Shown here in pieces: positions 44,434-53,276 of a DNA stretch of 64,000 nucleotides. The DNA comes from Balneola sp. Its GTDB lineage: Bacteria; Bacteroidota; Rhodothermia; Balneolales; Balneolaceae. The translations under genes and the position numbers were made by a program. The stretch covers positions 372,001-436,000 of the forward strand of contig JAEPNB010000002.1 of assembly GCA_017643645.1 (NCBI GenBank). The letters are read 5' to 3'. The stretch's first letter is position 1; the number at the start of each line of letters is the position of its first letter. The notes under the pieces are model-generated. The model was not told where the DNA came from. It was given only the letters and a program-made list of their open reading frames with translations, and made no database searches.

Positions 44434-46446
44434 TCAATTCTCAATACTAGCCGTTTCAATATCCAACTCGGTATCCGGTCGCTCTTTTTCGCCTTTCAAA
44501 TACTGATTGAACCAGCGCATCATTCTTAAATTGAAATCGAAACGAGCTGTAGCTTTACGATTTCCATGTCCCTCACCGGGATATAATACCAAGCGAACAG
44601 GAGTTGATGTTCGGGTTTTTATATGTCTGTACAATTCATAAGACTGACCCGGATCAACGCGGGTATCTTCTTTTCCATGCATGATCAATAACGGAGTTTT
44701 AGCATTATCAACATGAAAGATCGGACTGCGCTCTAAATATCCCTGATAATCATCCCAGATTCTTTTTCGGGCATGAACGTGATACAGTTCTTCAGGTATA
44801 TCACTGGTTCCCCACTTGGAAATATTATTGCTGATCCCAACCGACATTACTCCCGCTGCAAAACGATCGCTGTATTTGGTGCTCATCCATGCAGTAGCAT
44901 ATCCACCGTAAGAACCTCCGGTTACTCCAACTTTATCGCTGTCAACCAATCCGATTTCAATTAAATGATCAACGCCTTCTACAATATCATCAAATTCAGC
45001 ACCTGCAAGATCGCCCTGACTACTCATTGCGAACTCCAATCCACGTCCCGTACTTCCTCTGTAATTCGGATAAAAAACTGCAAATCCTTGAGCGGTAGCC
45101 ACTTGTCCGGCCATTGAATAAGTAGTCAACCAACCGTTGTCGTAATGAGATTCCGGTCCGCCATGAATTACATTGATCAACGGGTAACGAGTTCCTTCTT
45201 CATATCCAACCGGATACATCAAAAGACCTTGAATTTCCGTGCCATCTTTGGTGGTGTATGTAACTACTTTTTGTTGTCCAAGTTCAACTTCATCTAACCA
45301 AGGGTTGCTGTTGGTTACTCGTGAAGTGCTCGTCATATTTTTGCTCATCAGGTACACTTCATCAGGATGAGAGGAGGTTTCTGCATCCAGCAAAGTAGTT
45401 CCATTTCCGGCCATCGAAAATGCGTTGATGATAACATCATCAGAATTATTGACGACATTCATTTTTCCGGTTTCAACATTTACAGTTCCAAACTCAGATT
45501 GAACACCTTTACTTGAAAGGAAATACAGTTCATTGTTATCCTTCCACGTAAGTTGATGGAACATTCCCGGGTACTCTTTTTGCAGAAGAGTAGTTGTTCC
45601 GGTTTCAGTATCCGCAATTTTTATTCTCCCCGCAATCGGATCGTTGATAGTTGCTGCAGCCACTAAAGCCAACTTTGTTCCGTCCGGGCTCCAGGAATAT
45701 GACCCCAGTTTTCCGGTGTGATCAACTTCAGCTAATATTTCCTTGGAATGGTGATCAACGACAAGGATTTTTTGTTCCATGAATGAGTCATCCACCAAAG
45801 AAGAAGGTGCTACAGCCATTGCAATTTTGGAACGATCGGGACTCCAGAAAGCAGAGTATACATTTCCCTGTACCGGAATTCGATGAGGTGTGTGTCCCTC
45901 TTTAGCTACATTCTGAATGTAAGCCCAGGTGTTACTCAGATCTTCTTCGTAGATCTCAGGAGCATAAGGAAGGGGAGATGTTTTTTCCGGTTTTGGCTCT
46001 GATGCTCTGAACACAATATGATCTCCATCAGAAGCCCATTCATATCCTGAAATGGATTGTTCAAAATCGAATAGTTCGGTAAAAGACTCTTTCTCAATTG
46101 AATATTCGTAAAGATCTCCACTACTTAAATAAGTAAGGGTATTCTTTTTTGGTCTGAATGAAATACCTCCCACATTTTTATCGGTGATTAATGGAGTCGA
46201 TTTTTTTGTAGCGATATCCAACAGATATAAATGAGTACTCTCGGCTATATTTTCTTTTAAAGGATCTGCCGGAACAGATAAGGTGTATGCGGCAAATTTA
46301 CCATCTTCAGAAATATAAACGCTACCTACAGATTCGATTTTTGCTAATTGAATAGGAGTTAATCCCGACTGAGCTAATACGAGATCAGTAGAGAAAAGCA
46401 GAATTGTTGACGCGATAACCCAAATAGATTTTTTTAAAGTATTCAT
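44434..46446 (-). CDS. S9 family peptidase (dipeptidyl/acylaminoacyl peptidase type), exported
   Basis: 670 residues from the ATG at 46446 (MNTLKKSIWVIAST), which gives a good signal peptide ending LVLAQ; an in-frame ATG at 46485 would add 13 polar residues. An N-terminal TolB-like propeller (FWSPDRSKIAM, SWSPDGTKLAL) precedes the alpha/beta hydrolase with catalytic Ser512 (GGSYGGY), Asp594 (GKEDTR) and His627 (GEGHGN). It is a periplasmic peptide hydrolase related to, but distinct from, the one at 27165-29210. It lies upstream of the array on the same strand, with a terminator-like hairpin between. Confidence 0.93.
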   Translation of the reverse strand: MNTLKKSIWVIASTILLFSTDLVLAQSGLTPIQLAKIESVGSVYISEDGKFAAYTLSVPADPLKENIAESTHLYLLDIATKKSTPLITDKNVGGISFRPKKNTLTYLSSGDLYEYSIEKESFTELFDFEQSISGYEWASDGDHIVFRASEPKPEKTSPLPYAPEIYEEDLSNTWAYIQNVAKEGHTPHRIPVQGNVYSAFWSPDRSKIAMAVAPSSLVDDSFMEQKILVVDHHSKEILAEVDHTGKLGSYSWSPDGTKLALVAAATINDPIAGRIKIADTETGTTTLLQKEYPGMFHQLTWKDNNELYFLSSKGVQSEFGTVNVETGKMNVVNNSDDVIINAFSMAGNGTTLLDAETSSHPDEVYLMSKNMTSTSRVTNSNPWLDEVELGQQKVVTYTTKDGTEIQGLLMYPVGYEEGTRYPLINVIHGGPESHYDNGWLTTYSMAGQVATAQGFAVFYPNYRGSTGRGLEFAMSSQGDLAGAEFDDIVEGVDHLIEIGLVDSDKVGVTGGSYGGYATAWMSTKYSDRFAAGVMSVGISNNISKWGTSDIPEELYHVHARKRIWDDYQGYLERSPIFHVDNAKTPLLIMHGKEDTRVDPGQSYELYRHIKTRTSTPVRLVLYPGEGHGNRKATARFDFNLRMMRWFNQYLKGEKERPDTELDIETASIEN

Positions 46447-46512
46447 CTGATCAAATTTTGTGTTATTTAGTTTTAGTATCATCAAGGAATATAATAAATA
46501 GATGGATTGTAG

Positions 46513-46845
46513 ATGAACTCCGAAGAGAAATCAAAATTACTCAAGGTTATTGAAGACAATATTAAGTCTGTAAAAGATGATATAGAAGAACTTCAGGAGT
46601 TGATCAAGCCTATTCCTTTTGATGCTTCAATTGGTAGAGTTTCCAGAATGGATGCGATAAATAATAAAACCATTAATGAATCCTCTTTAAGAGAGAAGAA
46701 GAAGATCCTTCAAAGGTTAGAAAAGGCATTAGAAAGATCCGGTGATAAAGACTTTGGAAATTGCCAAAAGTGCGAGAATGAAATTCCTTTCGGCAGGTTG
46801 GAATATATGCCGCATGTAACCAGATGTGTGGATTGTGTTGGGTGA
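46513..46845 (+). CDS. TraR/DksA family zinc-finger protein
   Basis: 110 residues. A coiled-coil N-terminal region (residues ~1-75) carries the tip motif GRVSRMDAIN, and a C4 zinc finger follows (CQKCENEIPFG ... RCVDC). DksA-type proteins insert a coiled coil into the RNA polymerase secondary channel and adjust initiation, often with ppGpp. This short, RMDA-tip subtype is common in bacteria and need not act as canonical DksA. It is divergent from the S9 peptidase gene (66-bp gap) and followed by the RAYT gene and its hairpin. Confidence 0.88.
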   Translation: MNSEEKSKLLKVIEDNIKSVKDDIEELQELIKPIPFDASIGRVSRMDAINNKTINESSLREKKKILQRLEKALERSGDKDFGNCQKCENEIPFGRLEYMPHVTRCVDCVG

Positions 46846-46883
46846 AATAACTTTTCCGAAGTTATTTTTTCCAAAATTTAGTT

Positions 46884-46940
46884 TATTTAACTCTTAACTC
46901 TGACAGGGTTCTAAACCCTGTCAGAGTTAAGAGTTAAATA
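46884..46940. repeat. Perfect 57-bp inverted repeat upstream of RAYT 1
   Basis: Two perfectly complementary 27-bp arms (left end TATTTAACTCTTAACTC, inner end GACAGGGTT) flank a 3-nt CTA loop. The element ends 16 bp before the transposase start codon. It could be a REP/REPIN-type substrate of the adjacent gene, a terminator of the DksA-like gene, or both, but it lacks an adjacent T-run. Confidence 0.9.
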
Positions 46941-46956
46941 GTTAAATTAGCTAGCA

Positions 46957-47544
46957 ATGCTAAAACTCGAACCAAATAAATACTATCACATTTATAACAG
47001 AGGAAACAATAAAGAACGATTGTTCTATTCTCCGGATAACTATGAATATTTTATAAGCAAATTTAAACATCATTGCTTTCACGTATTTAATACATATAGT
47101 TATTGTTTGATGAGCAATCACTTCCATTTTCTAGTAAGCGTGAGGAATGTTGCTGAACAAGCGAGGCTTTTTGCTGATTCAAATCTTAGATCGAAAGTGT
47201 TGAGGTCTCCATCCCGACATCTCAGCAACTTTTTCAATTCCTATACACAATCGATCAACAAAGAGCGTAACAGAACCGGGTCTTTGTTTCAAAGGCCTTT
47301 CAAACGCAAAGAAGTAGACTCTGATGAATACTTTAGAAAACTGATAGTTTATATTCATCAAAACCCCGTTCATCATAACTTCACAAAATCATTTAAAGAT
47401 TATTCTTACTCATCGTATTCTCATTTTCTAAATTTAGAAGAGGACTCATTTCTAAACAGAGAAAAGGTCATAGAGCTTTTTGGAGGAGTGGTAAATTTTA
47501 AAGCTATTCATACAGAAAATATTTTTGATGTAGAAGTCTTTTAG
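46957..47544 (+). CDS. REP-associated tyrosine transposase (RAYT), Y1 type
   Basis: 195 residues. The N-terminus is YYHIYNRGNNKERLF, the RAYT start. The HUH motif is H55-F-H57 in SNHFHFLV. The catalytic tyrosine is Y132 in VYIHQNP. The RTGSLFQRPF segment is also diagnostic. RAYTs are single-copy, IS200-related enzymes thought to cleave and copy REP/REPIN hairpins. A perfect 57-bp hairpin sits just upstream. All catalytic residues are present and the gene looks intact. It is 23 bp from the downstream EamA gene. Confidence 0.94.
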   Translation: MLKLEPNKYYHIYNRGNNKERLFYSPDNYEYFISKFKHHCFHVFNTYSYCLMSNHFHFLVSVRNVAEQARLFADSNLRSKVLRSPSRHLSNFFNSYTQSINKERNRTGSLFQRPFKRKEVDSDEYFRKLIVYIHQNPVHHNFTKSFKDYSYSSYSHFLNLEEDSFLNREKVIELFGGVVNFKAIHTENIFDVEVF

Positions 47545-47567
47545 GAGAAAAATCGTATAATCAGGAA

Positions 47568-48527
47568 ATGAAAAATGCTCTCCTGTTTATAACACCTGTC
47601 CTCATTTGGGGATCAACCTGGTATGTGATCAAATTTCAGGTAGGGAATGTGGACGCGATGTTGTCTGTTTCCTATCGCTTTGGTATTGCAGGTGTATTGA
47701 TGCTGATCGTTTGTTCTCTGTGGAAAATGAAAATGGACTTCACCCGAAAAGAACACCAATTCATTTTACTTCAGGGACTTCTCATTTTTGGGTTTAATTA
47801 CTGGCTGGTTTATACCTCTGAGCTCTATTTGACCAGCGGATTAGTAGGATTGATCTTTTCCCTATTGGTTTTCCTGAATATCCTGAATGGACGAATTTTT
47901 CTGAAAACTCCTTTCGAAAACAAAGTAATAATCGGTGGATTTTTGGGACTAGTTGGAACGGGAATGGTATTCTGGAAAGATCTTTCTCACTTTTCATTTA
48001 CTGATGGGAAGATCATAGGTTTATGCTTCGCAGTGGGGGGTACTTACTTGGCTTCATTGGGAAATATTACATCCGCCCGAAATCAAAAAGCCGGAATACC
48101 GGTCATTCAATCCAACGCTTTTGGAATGGTTTACGGTGCGATCGCAATGTTTGTAATAGCGGTTATTTTAGGAAAAGAGATCAGGTTTGAAGTGTCCCAA
48201 AGCTATGTGCTGTCACTGTTATATCTGGCAATATTTGGATCAATAATCGCCTTCGGAGCCTTCATGACTTTGATCGGAAATATCGGAGCCAGTAAAGCTG
48301 CATATGTTTCATTGGTGGCTCCGGTTATAGCACTTACAATTTCTACCTTTTTGGAAGATTATACATGGACAACAATCAGCTTAAGCGGAGCTGTTATGAT
48401 CTTGGTTGGAAATGTGGTTGCTTTACGATCATCAAAAAAGAAAGAAAAAGCTTTTCCAAGGGTTCAAGAATTGGAAGTGCCAGTGGAGGTTTTGGAAGAG
48501 AAGCTTCCGGATAAATTGACAAAGTAA
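47568..48527 (+). CDS. EamA/DMT family transporter
   Basis: 319 residues with ten predicted helices in two EamA repeats (LITPVLIWGSTWYVIKFQ in the first, GSIIAFGAFMTLIGNIGASKAA in the second). The C-terminal tail is lysine-rich and cytoplasmic. DMT exporters move amino acids, metabolites or drugs; no substrate can be assigned. It may be read from the RAYT transcript because only 23 bp separate them. Confidence 0.93.
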   Translation: MKNALLFITPVLIWGSTWYVIKFQVGNVDAMLSVSYRFGIAGVLMLIVCSLWKMKMDFTRKEHQFILLQGLLIFGFNYWLVYTSELYLTSGLVGLIFSLLVFLNILNGRIFLKTPFENKVIIGGFLGLVGTGMVFWKDLSHFSFTDGKIIGLCFAVGGTYLASLGNITSARNQKAGIPVIQSNAFGMVYGAIAMFVIAVILGKEIRFEVSQSYVLSLLYLAIFGSIIAFGAFMTLIGNIGASKAAYVSLVAPVIALTISTFLEDYTWTTISLSGAVMILVGNVVALRSSKKKEKAFPRVQELEVPVEVLEEKLPDKLTK

Positions 48528-48588
48528 AGCTAAAGATCTCAGAAAAGGCTTTCAACTGCACCGACCTTTAGAACTATTTCCACGAACT

Positions 48589-48658
48589 CCATCACCCCGC
48601 TTTCAGCGAAATGATGGATAGCTACTTCTCCGTCTGTCGGGCTTGGCTCGGCTGACGG
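48589..48658. repeat. Paired-hairpin repeat, detached copy D (inverted, hairpins in swapped order)
   Basis: Hairpin 1 (CCATCACCCCGC...GATGG, 48589-48617) is the exact complement of the first hairpin in the copies near RAYT 2. Hairpin 2 (CCGTCTGTCGGG...GACGG, 48630-48658) matches their second hairpin with paired CCATC-to-CCGTC and GATGG-to-GACGG changes that keep the stem. The spacer is only 12 nt, against about 37 nt in the other copies. Confidence 0.88.
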
Positions 48659-48689
48659 ATTTTAGTTACTGAGATAAGAACAAGACCTC

Positions 48690-48835
48690 GGAGTTCGCGC
48701 CAATAATTCTTATGCTAGTTCCGTAGCTCCGCTGCGGAACTAAGCTTGAAAGCTCTGCTTTCATTGAGGCAGAGCTTCAAGTCCGCATTCCGAACGAGAC
48801 GTTCGGAACGAGAGCAAAAGTTTATACTAGCAAGC
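48690..48835. repeat. Composite intergenic repeat with three consecutive hairpins
   Basis: A 22-nt segment (48690-48711) recurs inverted at 19933-19954. Three hairpins follow: 48716-48742 (TAGTTCCG/CGGAACTA), 48745-48781 (CTTGAA and GCTCTGC/GCAGAGC) and 48788-48808 (TTCCGAACG/CGTTCGGAA). No gene is supported in 48528-48923; the short ORFs there are repeat-derived. Confidence 0.75.
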
Positions 48836-48923
48836 CCTTCAGGACTGCGGGAGCTGGTCGGTTTTAATCTTCGAAACAACTCTTGCAAAGTTGTTAATGC
48901 ATATCTAAGAATATTTTTGCTCA

Positions 48924-49916
48924 TTAAACTTTGGAAGAGATTATAATAGCGCTAAACAAACTACCCGCTGTTTTAGCCGTTTGTCCGTTCAAATCATATT
49001 CCGGGTTTAGTTCACAAATATCGGAAGAGATTATTTTGCCGGACTCTTTCAAAACCTGAATAAGATTTAAAGCATGATTCAACTTTAACCCATTCCAGGC
49101 CGGAGCACTGACTCCGGGAGCTATTGAAGCTTCGAACACATCGAGGCAGATGGTCAGGTAGATAAAATCCCGACTTTCTATGAATTCCTGTACTTTTTTC
49201 AGGCTGTTCTTTTCATCATTAAAGATCTCAGTATTCAAACTGAATTTTGTACCAAGTTCATCAGCTTTATTGAATAGAGATTTTGTGTTGTTATCCTGAT
49301 TTATTCCATACACAAAATATTTCAGATCAAGATCGATCTTTTCTGCATGTTCATGAGCCTGAAGGAATGGAGAACCTGAGTGAGGAATTCCGTTATGTGG
49401 TCGTAAATCGAAATGAGCATCAATATTTAAAATGCCGAGTTTAGCTTCCTGATTTTTCTGTTTTAGAAATGAAGCGACTCCCAAAAAATGCCCGAATGCT
49501 GTTTCGTGTCCGCCCCCAATTACAAGAGGCTTATTATCTGATTCTAAAATGTGATGAACCGCTTTGCCTAATTCCTGATGAGCAGTTTCCAAGTTTTCAT
49601 TTTCCGGAATGATATTGCCACCATCAATAAATCCGCCTTCATCTCCATGCCAACAAAGTGAGCCGATAGAATTTCTGAAATGACTGGGTCCTTTTGCAGC
49701 CCCAACTCTACCGCCGTTTCTTTGAACACCAATATCAGAAGCGAATCCCAAAAGAACGGTTTGGCTTTCTGTCCTTATATCATTCAGGTCTATACAATGT
49801 ACAGCTTGATGATATCTGAATTGATCAAAATCAGATTTGGAATCAGTACGTCCGGTCCAGATCTCAGGCTTCGTTGAATGATATAATTTTGAGCTAAAAT
49901 TCAAAGGAATCTCCAC
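48924..49916 (-). CDS. hutG: Formimidoylglutamase (arginase/HutG family)
   Basis: 330 residues. The ureohydrolase metal-binding motifs are GGGHE (H137), NIDAHFDLR (D166, H168, D170) and CLDVFEASIAPGVSAP (D259), and the last is typical of formimidoylglutamases. The enzyme hydrolyses N-formimidoyl-L-glutamate to glutamate and formamide, the last step of the four-enzyme histidine pathway. Its start codon lies 23 nt inside the end of hutI, so the two are coupled. Cytoplasmic. Confidence 0.94.
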   Translation of the reverse strand: MEIPLNFSSKLYHSTKPEIWTGRTDSKSDFDQFRYHQAVHCIDLNDIRTESQTVLLGFASDIGVQRNGGRVGAAKGPSHFRNSIGSLCWHGDEGGFIDGGNIIPENENLETAHQELGKAVHHILESDNKPLVIGGGHETAFGHFLGVASFLKQKNQEAKLGILNIDAHFDLRPHNGIPHSGSPFLQAHEHAEKIDLDLKYFVYGINQDNNTKSLFNKADELGTKFSLNTEIFNDEKNSLKKVQEFIESRDFIYLTICLDVFEASIAPGVSAPAWNGLKLNHALNLIQVLKESGKIISSDICELNPEYDLNGQTAKTAGSLFSAIIISSKV

Positions 49917-51132
49917 CGATTATAGTAGCGCTTGGCTTAAGTTGTCCCTGCTGATAAAAGATATTTCGAAAGTCATCGGTTTCAAAAACGGTGAAAGCAG
50001 CTTCATTTCCCTTTCTTAGAATTCCCTCTTCAATTCTTAATGCCCGGGCAGCGCGGAAAGTAATCCCTGCTAATGTCTCTGCAATCGTTAGTTTTTCTGA
50101 TGCACCCAAAATCGAAGCCTGAGTGATCAGGTCTCCCATTGGTGCCGAACCGGGATTCCAGTCGGTGGCAATAGCTACACATGCGTTAGTATCCAATAAT
50201 TTTCGGCATGGAGTGAATTGCATTCCTAAACCCAATGAAGCCCCGGGAAGAGCAACGGCAACCGTTTCGGATCGGCCAAATAGTTCACAGGATTCATCAT
50301 CAGTAAACTCCAAATGATCCGCTGAAACAGATCCTTCTTCAATCGCCAGTTTCGATCCGCCCGGATGAAACTGATCCACATGCATAGTTATATCAAAACC
50401 TTTTAGCTTTAAATTCTTTGCGTAGATTCTCGCTACGTCAATATCGAATGCACCTTCTTCCACAAAGATATCTGCACGTGTGGCAAGCTTTTCTTCAACA
50501 ATAATTGGTACGACCTCTTGCAGTAGAAAATCTAAGTATTCTCCATGACTTCCGTCAAAATCTTTTGGTTTGATATGAGCTCCCAAAAATGTGGGTATCA
50601 ACCTAACTGCAATTTTCTCATTTGCTTTCTTGATCGCCCGAAGCATTTTCAACTCGTCATCCAGATTTAAACCATAACCGGATTTCACTTCAATGGTTGT
50701 AATTCCTCTTTTTAAATGTTGCTCAGCTCTTTGAAGTATCAGATTTACTAATTCATCTTCAGATGCTTTTCGGGTTTCAGAAACGGTATCAGAGATTCCT
50801 CCACCGGAAGCTGCAATTTCTAAATACGATTTTCCGGCAACCCTCATGGAATAATCATTTACACGATTTCCACCCCAGCAAATATGAGTGTGGCAATCAA
50901 TAAAAGAAGGAAGGGCTACTAACTCTGAATTATTATTGAACTTTTTTTCCGAATCAGGATGAATATTTTCGAGATCAGAATAGCTTCCCAAGTCCAGAAT
51001 TTTTCCATCCTGAACAACAATTCCGGCATTCGATAAAACCTCCAGTTGTTCGTCTTTCAGCGGGCCTTTTAACGGTAATCCGCTCATGGTTAAAAGCTGT
51101 TTAAAAGGACCGTATAGAGTTTTTGAGCTCAT
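49894..51132 (-). CDS. hutI: Imidazolonepropionase
   Basis: 412 residues. The amidohydrolase HxH is H81-T-H83 in IDCHTHICWGG. GSYLE-type and SGGGISDTV motifs and the later MHVDQFHPGG and ATDWNPGSAPMG are HutI hallmarks. The enzyme opens 4-imidazolone-5-propanoate to formiminoglutamate. The ATG at 51132 directly abuts the stop of the inserted DUF559 gene (TAAATG), so its expression may be coupled to that gene. It overlaps hutG by 23 nt. Confidence 0.96.
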   Translation of the reverse strand: MSSKTLYGPFKQLLTMSGLPLKGPLKDEQLEVLSNAGIVVQDGKILDLGSYSDLENIHPDSEKKFNNNSELVALPSFIDCHTHICWGGNRVNDYSMRVAGKSYLEIAASGGGISDTVSETRKASEDELVNLILQRAEQHLKRGITTIEVKSGYGLNLDDELKMLRAIKKANEKIAVRLIPTFLGAHIKPKDFDGSHGEYLDFLLQEVVPIIVEEKLATRADIFVEEGAFDIDVARIYAKNLKLKGFDITMHVDQFHPGGSKLAIEEGSVSADHLEFTDDESCELFGRSETVAVALPGASLGLGMQFTPCRKLLDTNACVAIATDWNPGSAPMGDLITQASILGASEKLTIAETLAGITFRAARALRIEEGILRKGNEAAFTVFETDDFRNIFYQQGQLKPSATIIGGDSFEF

Positions 51133-51498
51133 TTATTTAGAGTGATTTTTGATTTTTAATTTAACTGATTCTACAACTCTATCTATATCATTTTCAATTT
51201 CACTGTTTTTAAACCTTAAGACATGTATACCATTTCTTTCAAGAAAAGCATCTCTGTTTAAGTCTTTTCTCTTTACTTCCTCCAGATTATGAATACCACC
51301 GTCTATTTCAATACAAAGATTCGCTTTTGGAACATAAAAGTCTAGGATATAAGGGCCTATTCCATATTGCCTTTTGAATCGTGTATCCAGAATCTGCTTA
51401 TTTCTAACTCTTTCCCAAAACAAAGTCTCTGCATCAGTCATCGATCGCCGAAGAGTTCTTCTTTGTTCTAAGCTATTTCTTGGATTTTTGATACTCAT
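51133..51498 (-). CDS. DUF559 (Vsr/PD-(D/E)XK-like) protein inserted in the hut operon
   Basis: 121 residues from the ATG at 51498 (MSIKNPRN), which has a strong AGGAGGT ribosome site 7 nt upstream; an upstream ATG at 51528 lies in a palindrome loop and is less likely. Motifs are LRRSMTDAETLFWERVR, FKRQYGIGPYILDFYVP and LCIEIDGGIH, then RDAFLERNGIHVLRF, with the D-x(n)-ExD core of a restriction-endonuclease-like fold. DUF559 proteins are putative nucleases of unknown purpose. It interrupts hutU-hutI and is not part of histidine breakdown. The palindromes upstream suggest arrival as a small cassette. Confidence 0.9.
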   Translation of the reverse strand: MSIKNPRNSLEQRRTLRRSMTDAETLFWERVRNKQILDTRFKRQYGIGPYILDFYVPKANLCIEIDGGIHNLEEVKRKDLNRDAFLERNGIHVLRFKNSEIENDIDRVVESVKLKIKNHSK

Positions 51499-51515
51499 GT
51501 TTTTGACCTCCTCTG

Positions 51516-51538
51516 TCTCCTCCTTCATAAGGAGGAGA
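51516..51538. repeat. Palindrome at the DUF559 5' end
   Basis: TCTCCTCCTT and AAGGAGGAGA form perfect 10-bp arms around a CAT loop. The loop contains the upstream ATG of the DUF559 frame. It may affect translation initiation or mark a cassette end. Confidence 0.8.
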
Positions 51539-51573
51539 ACTTTCTAAATATATCTTAATTTAAACAACGAGTC

Positions 51574-51594
51574 CTTCCCCTTAATAAGGGGAAG
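51574..51594. repeat. Second palindrome between hutU and the DUF559 gene
   Basis: CTTCCCCTT and AAGGGGAAG form perfect 9-bp arms around an AAT loop. Only 11 bp separate it from the hutU stop. It has the same purine/pyrimidine style as the palindrome at 51516-51538. Confidence 0.75.
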
Positions 51595-51605
51595 ACAGAA
51601 GGGGT

Positions 51606-53276
51606 CTATATTATCATTTGATGCTCATTCCCAACTTCCGTTGCTTTTTCGTAACCGGCATCGTGATGACGAAATATTCCCATTGCAGGGTCATTATACA
51701 ACACACGACGAATACATGCTTCTGCGCGGTCGGTTCCATCTGCAAGAACTACCATTCCGGCATGTTGACTGTATCCCATTCCAACGCCGCCGCCGTGATG
51801 GAAACTGATCCAGGTTGCTCCACCCGTTGCATTGCTCATCAGATTTAAAAGTGGCCAATCGCTTACCGCATCGGTACCGTCTTTCATTCCCTCTGTTTCT
51901 CTGTTTGGGGATGCAACCGATCCGCAATCCAAATGATCACGACCTATTACGATAGGGGCTTTTACCTTTCCTGCTCTTACCAGATCGTTGAAGATCAAGC
52001 CTGCTTTTTCGCGTTCACCCATTCCCAACCAGCAAATTCTGCAAGGCAATCCCTGGAAAGCTACTTTTTCTTTAGCTTCATCCAGCCATTTTATCAGATT
52101 GTGATTTTCAGGAAAAGCTTCTTTTAAAGCCTGATCGGTGACATAAATATCTTCCGGGTCTCCGGAAAGAGCGGCCCATCTGAAAGGCCCTTTTCCTTCA
52201 CAAAAAAGCGGTCGGATATACGCCGGTACAAAACCCGGAAAATCGAAGGCGTTTTCTACTCCGCCTTTTTGAGCATAAGCTCTAAGATTGTTTCCATAAT
52301 CAAAAGTGATGGCTCCACGATCTTGTAAAGTCAGCATATGACGAACGTGTCGGGCCATACTTTCAATTGATTTCTTTTCGTAGGATTTTGGATCAGATTT
52401 TCTGAGATCCTGTGCTTGTTTCAAAGAAATTCCATGAGGCACATATCCATTGATCGGATCATGAGCAGAAGTTTGATCCGTTAAAATATCGGGTGTTATT
52501 CCATCTTCTATCAATTGTTCAAGTACATCTCCGATATCACCAACTAATCCGACCGATAGATTTTCTTTGTTAGCTTTTGCTTCCGTAACCCACTTAATGG
52601 CTTCTTCATAAGAATGAGTCATTTTATCGATGTAGCGTGTTTTGATGCGTTTTTCGATTCGGGCCGGATCAATATCTACACCTAAAAATGTAGCTCCTGC
52701 CATGGTAGCTGCCAGAGGTTGAGCGCCACCCATGCCTCCAAGTCCGCCGGTAACTAAAAGTCTGCCACGAAGATCGCCATCAAAATGTTTTTCTCCGCAA
52801 GCTACAAAAGTCTCGTAGGTTCCCTGTAGAATTCCTTGTGTTCCGATGTAGATCCATGAACCTGCAGTCATCTGTCCGTACATCATCAAGCCGCGCTCTT
52901 TCAATTCATTGAAGTGATCCCAAGTTGCCCACTCAGGAACCAAATTACTGTTAGCAATTAAAACTCTTGGAGCTTCAGGATGCGTTCGAACTATCCCAAC
53001 GGGTTTTCCTGATTGAACTAACAAGCTGTGATTTTCATCCAGATCGAGTAAACATTCCACGATCTTTTCCAGAGATTTGCGATCTCTTGCCGCCTGACCG
53101 TTACCACCATAAACGATCAGGTTTGCAGGATCTTCGGCAACATCTTCATGCAGGTTATTAAGCAACATTCTGAGCGGAGCTTCTGTCTGCCACGACTTTG
53201 CATTAAGCTCAGTTCCTGTTGGAATTTTGTACTTAGGATGTTGGACGTATTTTTTAAGAAACTCGGAATTGTTCAT
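51606..53276 (-). CDS. hutU: Urocanate hydratase
   Basis: 556 residues, normal for the family. The NAD-binding glycine stretch [13 protein letters not shown] is present, as are the HutU motifs [22 protein letters not shown] and the late [19 protein letters not shown]. It converts urocanate to imidazolonepropionate in the cytoplasm using NAD as an electrophile. The start overlaps the end of hutH by 23 nt, indicating coupled translation. Confidence 0.97.
   Translation of the reverse strand: MNNSEFLKKYVQHPKYKIPTGTELNAKSWQTEAPLRMLLNNLHEDVAEDPANLIVYGGNGQAARDRKSLEKIVECLLDLDENHSLLVQSGKPVGIVRTHPEAPRVLIANSNLVPEWATWDHFNELKERGLMMYGQMTAGSWIYIGTQGILQGTYETFVACGEKHFDGDLRGRLLVTGGLGGMGGAQPLAATMAGATFLGVDIDPARIEKRIKTRYIDKMTHSYEEAIKWVTEAKANKENLSVGLVGDIGDVLEQLIEDGITPDILTDQTSAHDPINGYVPHGISLKQAQDLRKSDPKSYEKKSIESMARHVRHMLTLQDRGAITFDYGNNLRAYAQKGGVENAFDFPGFVPAYIRPLFCEGKGPFRWAALSGDPEDIYVTDQALKEAFPENHNLIKWLDEAKEKVAFQGLPCRICWLGMGEREKAGLIFNDLVRAGKVKAPIVIGRDHLDCGSVASPNRETEGMKDGTDAVSDWPLLNLMSNATGGATWISFHHGGGVGMGYSQHAGMVVLADGTDRAEACIRRVLYNDPAMGIFRHHDAGYEKATEVGNEHQMII

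Noticed and set aside
46884-46940. Long hairpin as a simple terminator of the DksA-like gene
   Set aside because: Terminator function is not excluded, but no T-run follows and the 27-bp perfect arms far exceed usual terminators, so it is listed as a repeat.
48715-48946. Overlapping 66-69 codon ORFs on both strands
   Set aside because: They run through three consecutive hairpins of a dispersed repeat and have no domain-like content; the plus one also runs into hutG.
49894-53276. Identical 23-nt overlaps hutH/hutU and hutI/hutG as a special regulatory feature
   Set aside because: The overlapping sequences are unrelated; equal length is probably coincidence.
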